From Psychrobacter sp. (GTDB lineage: Bacteria; Pseudomonadota; Gammaproteobacteria; Pseudomonadales; Moraxellaceae), in contig JAAXIL010000208.1 of assembly GCA_012270355.1 (NCBI GenBank), positions 6,017-11,240 on the forward strand: a stretch of 5,224 nucleotides of DNA, read 5' to 3'. The notes beneath the pieces were generated by a model that saw nothing but the letters and a program-made list of their open reading frames with translations, was not told the origin of the DNA and made no database searches. Shown here piece by piece: positions 1-5,224 of the stretch. A program made the translations under genes and the position numbers. The stretch's first letter is position 1; the number at the start of each line of letters is the position of its first letter.

Positions 1-614
1 CGTTGCACTTGATAATCCAGCGGTTTACTGGGGGTACGGTTTACCGTTTGCTGGGCTGGTTTTGCGGTTGGCGTAGTTTGCGTTGCGGATTGTGGTTGAG
101 TGTTACTAACAGAAGGTTGAGCTTGAGTAGTTTGGTTTTGGGTAGGCTGAGGACGAGCGGTTACCACAGGCGTTGCTGGCAAAGTTGAAGTCGTGCTATC
201 CGAGCCTGACTCCCCCGCAGTCGTGTCGGGGGCAGGCTCATCCATGACAGGCTCAATGGCGTTGTCCGCATCATCACCCATACTGTTTCGATACAACTCA
301 TTCTCTAAGCGAGTTTTTTGCAACGCCAAGCGTTCTGCCTCTTCTTGCTCGGACAAAAACGCCTCGGTACGGGCTTCTTGTTCAGCGATTTTTGCTTCAC
401 GTTCCAGTCGTTTTTGCTCTAAAATGCGAGCTTCGGTTTCGATATCGGCGGTCAGCGGGTCATTTGGCTCAGCCTTAGCTTCCGCCACTTCGGCAGGGGG
501 CAATTCTGGTTCAGGCGTGGCGGTGTGATCCATGTTCTGCACCACGGCGTAGAGCAACACCCCACTGCCCAAAAACATACCCGCACCCAACAAAATTTGT
601 CTTAAGCCTGTCAT
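1..614 (-). CDS. Membrane-anchored coiled-coil protein with Pro/Gln/Thr-rich linker, C-terminus cut by window edge (possible LysM or SPOR protein)
   Basis: I do not recognise this gene by name. Reading from 614 toward 1 gives 204 uninterrupted codons. Residues 5-26 (ILLGAGMFLGSGVLLYAVVQ region) form one hydrophobic segment without a clear signal-peptidase site, so a signal anchor is likely. Residues 33-55 are Pro/Glu/Ala-rich. Residues 56-109 are a charged Glu/Lys/Arg/Ala/Gln-rich helix with coiled-coil character. Residues 120-198 are a low-complexity Thr/Gln/Pro/Ser/Ala linker typical of periplasm-spanning tethers. The visible end is DYQVQ followed by a codon starting CG, which must be Arg. 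YxVQR is how many LysM domains begin (YxVQxGDTL), although SPOR domains can also open with YxVQ. A peptidoglycan-binding C-terminal domain is therefore inferred, not seen. ATG 614 is supported by AGGAAG five bases upstream. The gene diverges from the wax ester synthase gene. It is confidently coding; its function is uncertain. Confidence 0.8.
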   Translation of the reverse strand, partial: MTGLRQILLGAGMFLGSGVLLYAVVQNMDHTATPEPELPPAEVAEAKAEPNDPLTADIETEARILEQKRLEREAKIAEQEARTEAFLSEQEEAERLALQKTRLENELYRNSMGDDADNAIEPVMDEPAPDTTAGESGSDSTTSTLPATPVVTARPQPTQNQTTQAQPSVSNTQPQSATQTTPTAKPAQQTVNRTPSKPLDYQVQ

Positions 615-619
615 ACCGT

Positions 620-625
620 CTTCCT
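620..625 (-). promoter_or_regulatory. Ribosome binding site of the coiled-coil membrane protein
   Basis: On the minus strand AGGAAG lies five bases before the ATG at 614. This strong Shine-Dalgarno match fixes the start of a gene that has no recognisable N-terminal homology. Confidence 0.7.
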
Positions 626-663
626 ATACCTTGTGTTGCCTTCAAAAATCTGCTTAATCAGCC

Positions 664-692
664 ATTATAGTGGATAAAAAAATAATTGTCTG
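664..692 (-). promoter_or_regulatory. Promoter candidate for the coiled-coil membrane protein (sigma70 type)
   Basis: The minus strand reads CAGACA (692-687), a 17-base spacer, then a perfect TATAAT (669-664). The -35 matches TTGACA at four of six positions. Transcription would start near 656 and leave a leader of about 42 bases. The spacer is T-rich. Its -35 element lies only a few bases from that of the opposing promoter candidate at 696-726. Confidence 0.55.
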
Positions 693-695
693 CTA

Positions 696-726
696 TTGCC
701 GTGCCTGTCTGCCAATTTGCTATACT
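696..726 (+). promoter_or_regulatory. Promoter candidate for the wax ester synthase gene (extended -10)
   Basis: TGC followed by TATACT (718-726) is a good extended -10. The best -35 nearby is TTGCCG (696-701) at a long 19-base spacing, so the extended -10 probably carries most of the recognition. Transcription would start near 733, about 50 bases before ATG 785. That would exclude the in-frame TTG at 686 as a start codon, because it lies upstream of the promoter. Confidence 0.5.
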
Positions 727-784
727 GAAGTCCATTTTATGTCACCTTTTACCTTTACATTTTAAGCTAAGGCATTGTTGCACC

Positions 785-2170
785 ATGCGGTTATTGACGG
801 CAGTTGACCAACTATTCTTAATTTTAGAAAATCGCAAACAACCTATGCACGTGGGCGGGCTTTTTTTGTTCGAAATTCCTCAGCATGCCGATGACGATTT
901 CGTGCAAGATTTGGTGCATCAGATGCAGTCGTCCACCGTTCCGCCGACATTTCCGTTTAATCAAGTGTTAGTGAAAATGGCATTTTGGCAGGACGATGAA
1001 GACTTTGAAGTTGAGCATCACTTCCGTCATATTGCCTTGCCTAAGCCTGCTCGGGTTCGGGAACTGTTGTCGTATGTGTCCAAAGAACACAGTCGACTGC
1101 TCGACCGAGCTCGTCCACTTTGGGAATGTCATATCATCGAAGGCATCGAACCCGAAGGCGAGGGACACCAAGAACGCTTTGCCATGTATTTTAAGATTCA
1201 TCATTCGCTGGTTGATGGGGTTGCCGCGATGCGACTGGTACAAAAGTCGTTATCGCAGTCGCCCAATGAAGTGATGAGTTTGCCCCTTTGGTCGCTGATG
1301 ATGCGACACCGCAACCAAGTCGAGGCAATTTTACCCGACCGTCGCCCTTTGCGTGGTTTGATTAAAAATCAACTTAAATCCATCAAGCCCGTCTATAAAG
1401 AACTCAAACGCATTTTAATCGAACGAGTTGAGCCAGATTTTATCAGCACCACCCAGGCCCCCGCCAGCATTCTCAATCAACGCATCACCAGCTCTCGGCG
1501 TTTGTCGGCTCAGTCTTATGACTTAGATCGGTTTGAACGCATAAGCGATTCATTAGACGTGAGCATCAACGACGTGGTGTTGGCAGTGTGTGCAGGGGCA
1601 TTGCGACGCTATTTATTGTCGATGAACGAACTGCCCGTCGAACCGCTTATCGCCTTCGTTCCGATTTCCTTGCGAACAGACGACAGCAGTGCGGGCAACC
1701 AAATCTCGTTTTTGCTTGCCGATTTGGGCACGCACCTGCCCGACCCGATGGCACGGCTAAAAACCATTCATCGTAGCATGAACAATGGCAAAAACCGTTT
1801 TGGACGCATGAACCAAACTCAGGTCATCAACTACAGTGCCATCACCTATGCGTGGGAAGGGGTCAATTTAGTGACAGGGGCACTGCCCAAAAAACAAGCG
1901 TTTAATCTAATCATCTCAAACGTGCCTGGCTCAAAAAAGCCTCTGTATTGGAACGGGGCAAAACTCACCGCCCTCTACCCTGCCTCCATCGTGTTCGATG
2001 GGCAAGCCATGAATATCACGCTTGCCAGCTATTTGGACAAAATTGAGTTTGGCATCACCGCTTGTAGCCATACCTTGCCGAACGTGCAGAATATGCTTAG
2101 GCTATTAGATGAAGAACTCGCCACGTTTGAGCAGATTTGTGACGAGCGAGATTTAGGTTTAAGGGATTAA
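785..2170 (+). CDS. wax-dgaT: Bifunctional wax ester synthase / acyl-CoA:diacylglycerol acyltransferase (WS/DGAT)
   Basis: This 461-residue protein transfers acyl groups from acyl-CoA to fatty alcohols (wax esters) or diacylglycerol (triacylglycerol). It would make storage lipid at the cytoplasmic face of the membrane. The N-terminus MRLLTAVDQLFLILENRKQPMHVGGLFLF, split here only for description, is typical of the family. The condensing-type active site HHSLVDG (HHxxxDG) is at residues 139-145, with His140 the expected catalytic base. Other family motifs are PLW (111-113), NDVVLA (from 262) and ISNVPG (377-382), followed by PLYWNGAKL and the YPASIVFDGQA segment. Length agrees with the roughly 458-residue Acinetobacter enzyme as I remember it. 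ATG 785 is chosen because family similarity starts there and a weak TAAGG (768-772) precedes it; the frame stays open upstream to a TTG at 686 but that part looks unconserved. The motif usually written NVPGP is NVPGS here. The gene is monocistronic and convergent with smpB. Whether wax ester or triacylglycerol synthesis dominates cannot be told from sequence. Confidence 0.95.
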   Translation: MRLLTAVDQLFLILENRKQPMHVGGLFLFEIPQHADDDFVQDLVHQMQSSTVPPTFPFNQVLVKMAFWQDDEDFEVEHHFRHIALPKPARVRELLSYVSKEHSRLLDRARPLWECHIIEGIEPEGEGHQERFAMYFKIHHSLVDGVAAMRLVQKSLSQSPNEVMSLPLWSLMMRHRNQVEAILPDRRPLRGLIKNQLKSIKPVYKELKRILIERVEPDFISTTQAPASILNQRITSSRRLSAQSYDLDRFERISDSLDVSINDVVLAVCAGALRRYLLSMNELPVEPLIAFVPISLRTDDSSAGNQISFLLADLGTHLPDPMARLKTIHRSMNNGKNRFGRMNQTQVINYSAITYAWEGVNLVTGALPKKQAFNLIISNVPGSKKPLYWNGAKLTALYPASIVFDGQAMNITLASYLDKIEFGITACSHTLPNVQNMLRLLDEELATFEQICDERDLGLRD

Positions 2171-2192
2171 GTCTTAAACATTAACCCTTAAA
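2158..2192. terminator. Hairpin at the convergent wax-dgaT / smpB junction, possible weak bidirectional terminator
   Basis: TTTAAGGG (2158-2165) pairs with CCCTTAAA (2185-2192). TTAA (2167-2170) can extend the stem with TTAA (2181-2184), leaving one bulged A and a 10-base loop. The hairpin includes the acyltransferase stop codon and lies just past the smpB stop. The stem has only three G-C pairs and neither strand has a U-run after it, so it is not a classical Rho-independent terminator. Its placement between two convergent genes is the main support. Shorter AT palindromes follow at 2194-2211. Confidence 0.35.
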
Positions 2193-2202
2193 GTTGATTG
2201 AA

Positions 2203-2679
2203 TCAATTCAAATGTTGCTTAAAGCCCCGTTCTTTATCCCGTTCCCAATCACGGTCTTTAAGCGTTTTGCGTTTATCATGTAGCTTTTTACCTTTGGCAA
2301 GCCCGATTTGACATTTCACCATCGACTTTTTCCAGTAGCACGACAGGGGCACACACGCATAGCCCTTTTGATTGACCGCCCCAAAGAGCTTGTCGATTTC
2401 CTTGCGGTTCAACAGCAACTTACGGGTTCGAATCGGGTCAGCATTGATATGCGTTGAACTGGAAATCAACGGTTGAATATGCGAACCGAACAAGAATGCT
2501 TCATTGCCCCGAAAAATGACATAGGCTTCGGTAATGCTCATCTTGCCCGCTCGAATGGCTTTGACTTCCCAGCCTTCCAGCACCAAGCCTGCTTCAAATT
2601 TTTCCTCAATAAAATACTCGTGCCACGCTTTTTTATTGGCACAAATTTGATTATCTGGCGTTTTAGATTTTTTCGCCAT
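2203..2679 (-). CDS. smpB: SsrA (tmRNA)-binding protein SmpB
   Basis: SmpB binds tmRNA and brings it to stalled ribosomes for trans-translation in the cytoplasm. The 158-residue product has the usual family length. The OB-fold core contains [27 protein letters not shown], split over residues 20-46, then EAFLFGSHI (60-68), [17 protein letters not shown] (75-91) and [12 protein letters not shown] (126-137). The C-terminal tail carries DKR (135-137) and RDW (143-145); in the family this tail folds into the empty decoding channel. The start is set at ATG 2679 because AAGGTG lies five bases upstream and MAKKSK is a normal SmpB beginning. A GTG at 2700 would add seven residues but has no support. 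The gene stands alone, with no ssrA gene visible beside it. Its leader may be long and structured (see 2680-3006). Confidence 0.97.
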   Translation of the reverse strand: MAKKSKTPDNQICANKKAWHEYFIEEKFEAGLVLEGWEVKAIRAGKMSITEAYVIFRGNEAFLFGSHIQPLISSSTHINADPIRTRKLLLNRKEIDKLFGAVNQKGYACVPLSCYWKKSMVKCQIGLAKGKKLHDKRKTLKDRDWERDKERGFKQHLN

Positions 2680-2684
2680 GTTTT

Positions 2685-2690
2685 CACCTT
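2685..2690 (-). promoter_or_regulatory. Ribosome binding site of smpB
   Basis: AAGGTG on the minus strand sits five bases before ATG 2679. It decides in favour of this start over the in-frame GTG at 2700, inside whose extension the site lies. Confidence 0.7.
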
Positions 2691-2731
2691 TATTATTCAC
2701 TTGTCGAGCGTCGTGTTACGCATCTCGCTAT

Positions 2732-2758
2732 TTGCCATCATTAAATATTAAATGGCAA
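2732..2758. repeat. Inverted repeat upstream of smpB
   Basis: TTGCCAT (2732-2738) pairs with ATGGCAA (2752-2758). Inside it, TTAA (2741-2744) pairs with TTAA (2748-2751) around a three-base loop, leaving a two-base CA bulge on one side. No U-run follows on either strand. It could be a leader hairpin of smpB mRNA or an operator; its role is unknown. Confidence 0.55.
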
Positions 2759-2840
2759 TGAAGGAAATGGTAATGGGGCTAACGATTGACTAAACGATAA
2801 ATAAAAAGTAGCCAGCTAACACGACCTACGCACTAAATTC

Positions 2841-2859
2841 CCAGTTATCAGCTAACTGG
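2841..2859. repeat. Inverted repeat with perfect 7-bp arms near the putative smpB transcription start
   Basis: CCAGTTA (2841-2847) and TAACTGG (2853-2859) are perfect inverted arms around the five-base loop TCAGC. If smpB is transcribed from the extended -10 at 2871-2879, with a start near 2864, this hairpin would form at the very 5' end of the transcript and could stabilise it. It could equally be a repressor operator. Confidence 0.55.
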
Positions 2860-2870
2860 TCGAACCGCCA

Positions 2871-2879
2871 ATTATAGCA
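2871..2879 (-). promoter_or_regulatory. Extended -10 promoter candidate for smpB
   Basis: The minus strand reads TGC TATAAT (2879-2871), a perfect -10 with the extended TGn motif. No good -35 lies at normal spacing. Transcription would begin near 2864 and give a leader of roughly 185 bases containing both inverted repeats. A nearer but poorer candidate is TTACCA, 17 bases, TAATAT on the minus strand, ending inside the 2732-2758 repeat. Confidence 0.5.
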
Positions 2880-2957
2880 TAACCCGCCATCTTGACTTAC
2901 GCCAAGCCTGCAAATTTGTTACCATTCATCTATGCAATTTTGCCCTTGTTTTGTAGC

Positions 2958-2963
2958 TATAAA
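2958..2963 (+). promoter_or_regulatory. Weak -10 candidate for the coaD-ferredoxin operon
   Basis: TATAAA preceded by AGC lies 43 bases before the coaD ATG. No convincing -35 is seen at 16-18 bases. A TTGACT at 2892-2897 is an alternative -35 but has only a poor -10 after it. Reported as the best available candidate. Confidence 0.3.
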
Positions 2964-2997
2964 TGCCCATTATTCCAAACGCCACTCATTGAGCTAA

Positions 2998-3519
<522 letters not shown>

Positions 3520-3541
3520 GTTTTAGTTTGCTGATTGATAA

Positions 3542-3827
<286 letters not shown>

Positions 3828-3840
<13 letters not shown>

Positions 3841-4061
3841 CTGATTAAAAAGTATATTAACATGGGCAACCCACCAAAAATGATTAGCCCGATATAGACA
3901 CCCAATAGCACGGTAAATGTATCAATATAATCAAGCAATTCACTTCGATTAAACTCATAATTTAATAAGACAATTCCTGCCATAAATAGTAGATGTTGAC
4001 GCATCACTTTATTTAGTATTGGTAAGTATGTTTCCGCCATGCGGTCTATGTTCCTAACCAT
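3828..4061 (-). CDS. Small hypothetical membrane protein
   Basis: I do not recognise this 77-residue protein. Residues 48-73 ([26 protein letters not shown] region) form a clear long transmembrane segment ending in a basic RKKG tail, which predicts a cytoplasmic C-terminus. A shorter hydrophobic stretch (24-33, [10 protein letters not shown]) may be a second membrane helix or an amphipathic helix. The acidic/polar loop [14 protein letters not shown] lies between them. The start is uncertain: ATG 4061 has no proper ribosome binding site, whereas ATG 4040 (70 residues, starting MAETYL) has AGGA eleven bases upstream. The coding part is about 35% G+C by hand count, against about 58% in a 120-base sample of neighbouring ygiQ. 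It converges on the ferredoxin gene and diverges from ygiQ. Its reality is supported by the coherent membrane profile and an extended -10 upstream; its function is unknown. Confidence 0.6.
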
Positions 4062-4065
4062 TCCA

Positions 4066-4074
4066 TGCTAAAAT
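4066..4074 (+). promoter_or_regulatory. Extended -10 promoter candidate for ygiQ
   Basis: TGC TAAAAT matches the -10 at five of six positions and has the extended TGn element. No clear -35 is present. Transcription would start near 4081 and give a short leader of about 28 bases without an obvious Shine-Dalgarno sequence. Confidence 0.4.
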
Positions 4075-4085
4075 AGCCGACCTTT

Positions 4086-4094
4086 ATCATAGCA
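4086..4094 (-). promoter_or_regulatory. Extended -10 promoter candidate for the small membrane protein
   Basis: On the minus strand TGC TATGAT (4094-4086) is an extended -10 with five of six matches. Transcription would start near 4079, about 18 bases before ATG 4061 or 39 bases before ATG 4040. It faces and overlaps the territory of the ygiQ promoter candidate at 4066-4074, so RNA polymerase could probably not occupy both at once. Confidence 0.4.
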
Positions 4095-4108
4095 GTAAAT
4101 CCCTGACC

Positions 4109-5224
4109 ATGTCCGCCGAAACTTTTGCCCGCTCTGCCTTCAAATCTGGCACAACGCCTCTGTATGACTACGATAAACATTGGGCAAGTTGCTTTGAGCC
4201 CGCCCCATTTTTGCCGACCAGCCGAGCGGAAATGGACGCATTGGGCTGGGACGCTTGCGACGTGATTATCGTCACGGGCGACGCTTATGTTGATCACCCC
4301 AGCTTTGGTATGGCAATCATTGGCAGGCTTTTAGAAGCTCAAGGCTTCCGAGTGGGCATAATCGCCCAGCCAGACTGGACGAGCAAAGACGCGTTTATGG
4401 CACTTGGCAAACCCGTGTATGCGTTTGGCGTGACCGCGGGCAACATGGATTCGATGATTACCCGCTACACCGCCGACCGTCGGATCCGCTCGGACGATGC
4501 CTATTCGCCCAACAATGCCCCCGACAAACGCCCTGACCGTGCGTCCATCGTTTATTGCCAACGGTGCCGAGAAGCGTATGGCGATGTGCCGATTATCTTA
4601 GGGGGCATCGAAGGCAGTTTGCGTCGCATCGCTCACTACGATTATTGGTCGGATAAGGTACGACGTAGCATCTTAATGGACAGCCGTGCCGATGTGTTGC
4701 TCTATGGCAATGCTGAACGGGCAATCGTCGATGTGGTACACGGACTGTCTAAGGGTTACACATTTGAGCAAATGAGCGACTTGCGTGGTTCTGCCTACTT
4801 GCTCACGCCCAGCCGTCGACATTGGCAAACTGGCATGACCGAAATTGCCAGTAATGATGTGGACACCGTCGGGCGTGTTGATCCGATTATCAATCCTTAT
4901 GTGATGACCGAAGATGTTGACGATTGTGCGATTGAGCAAGATAAAGCACCGAGTGTGCCAAGTCGCATGGAACGCCAATACCAAGGCTTTAAAGCCGAAC
5001 CTGTCGCTAATAAAGTCATCAATGCCGAGCAGGTAAATGACGACGTACAAGTGGTGAATTTTAAGACTGACCTTAAGACAGCCGATGCAGACTTTGGTGA
5101 ATGGGCTACTAAAAAGCCAACCCTTGATAAACCAAGCTTTAACAAACCAACCACGGCTCGCAAACACCGCCTAAAATTACCGCCACGAGATAGATCTGTC
5201 ATTCGCTTGCCCGATTTTGAGCAG
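4109..5224 (+). CDS. ygiQ: YgiQ-family radical SAM protein, N-terminal part (cut by window edge)
   Basis: The frame stays open for 372 codons and leaves the window. Residues 25-250 align closely with my memory of E. coli YgiQ (UPF0313): [29 protein letters not shown] (TGDAYVDHP at 56-64), [52 protein letters not shown], and DPIINPY near 258-264. This is the N-terminal domain of the family. The radical SAM CxxxCxxC cluster motif normally comes after the LPxFE segment, which is seen here as LPDFE at 367-371, so the core lies outside the window. The reaction catalysed by YgiQ is not established. ATG 4109 is the only reasonable start, although no Shine-Dalgarno sequence is evident. Residues about 265-366 are an unusually long, Lys-rich low-complexity linker containing a short [14 protein letters not shown] run. 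It lowers the local G+C to about 45% against about 58% in the conserved domain (hand counts). No frameshift is seen. Confidence 0.93.
   Translation, partial: MSAETFARSAFKSGTTPLYDYDKHWASCFEPAPFLPTSRAEMDALGWDACDVIIVTGDAYVDHPSFGMAIIGRLLEAQGFRVGIIAQPDWTSKDAFMALGKPVYAFGVTAGNMDSMITRYTADRRIRSDDAYSPNNAPDKRPDRASIVYCQRCREAYGDVPIILGGIEGSLRRIAHYDYWSDKVRRSILMDSRADVLLYGNAERAIVDVVHGLSKGYTFEQMSDLRGSAYLLTPSRRHWQTGMTEIASNDVDTVGRVDPIINPYVMTEDVDDCAIEQDKAPSVPSRMERQYQGFKAEPVANKVINAEQVNDDVQVVNFKTDLKTADADFGEWATKKPTLDKPSFNKPTTARKHRLKLPPRDRSVIRLPDFEQ

Noticed and set aside
3..528. Two plus-strand open frames (3-188 and 193-528) opposite the coiled-coil protein
   Set aside because: Their products are Ser/Arg/Cys-rich without any domain pattern, and the minus strand of the same DNA encodes a coherent anchor, coiled coil and linker with a good ribosome binding site.
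686..784. N-terminal extension of the acyltransferase from a TTG at 686
   Set aside because: The extra 33 residues do not match the family, the TTG lies upstream of the predicted promoter -10 at 721-726, and ATG 785 begins exactly where WS/DGAT proteins usually begin.
848..868. GC-rich stretch followed by seven T residues resembling a terminator
   Set aside because: It lies inside the acyltransferase and encodes the conserved HVGGLFLF segment; no stem can be formed before the T-run.
2194..2211. Overlapping AT-rich palindromes TTGATT-G-AATCAA and TTGAAT-CA-ATTCAA after the acyltransferase
   Set aside because: Arms of six AT-rich bases with one- or two-base loops cannot form stable RNA hairpins, and they overlap the end of smpB; probably chance.
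2753..2794. Thirteen-codon plus-strand ORF beginning MAMKEM between smpB and coaD
   Set aside because: It is very short, has no ribosome binding site before its first ATG, and overlaps an inverted repeat; nothing supports translation.
4046..5202. Several minus-strand open frames opposite ygiQ (4046-4297, 4331-4561, 4673-5167, 4897-5202)
   Set aside because: They are antisense to a gene with strong family similarity and their products show no domain, membrane or composition pattern of a real protein.

Overview
The window looks like chromosomal DNA from a gammaproteobacterium of the family Moraxellaceae (Psychrobacter, Moraxella or Acinetobacter relatives). The acyltransferase at 785-2170 closely resembles the wax ester synthase/diacylglycerol acyltransferase of Acinetobacter baylyi, as I remember that protein. 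The housekeeping genes are also of gammaproteobacterial type: smpB, coaD, a YfhL-type ferredoxin and ygiQ. The genus is an inference from protein resemblance and moderate base composition, not from a marker gene.

Layout. Positions 1-614 (minus) hold the N-terminal 204 codons of a membrane-anchored coiled-coil protein whose C-terminal domain lies outside the window. It diverges from the wax ester synthase gene (785-2170, plus) across a 170-base region with back-to-back promoter candidates. That gene converges on smpB (2203-2679, minus) with an AT-rich hairpin at the junction. A 327-base non-coding stretch (2680-3006) follows, with two inverted repeats and a strong extended -10 element facing smpB. 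Then comes a likely two-gene operon, coaD (3007-3519) and a 2[4Fe-4S] ferredoxin (3557-3808), closed by a Rho-independent terminator. A small AT-rich membrane-protein ORF (3828-4061, minus) converges on that operon and diverges from ygiQ (4109 onward, plus), which runs off the right edge before its radical SAM core.

Function. These are mostly independent core genes. The acyltransferase makes storage lipid (wax esters and triacylglycerol) from acyl-CoA, and CoaD makes the precursor of the CoA that carries those acyl groups, but nothing here shows co-regulation. SmpB acts in ribosome rescue. The ferredoxin and YgiQ are both iron-sulfur proteins, in separate transcription units.

I see no mobile element, CRISPR array, phage gene, tRNA or rRNA, and no convincing new multi-gene system. 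The points most worth a second look are the structured smpB leader, a recurrent TGCTA-type extended -10 motif, the unidentified small membrane protein, and an enlarged linker in YgiQ.
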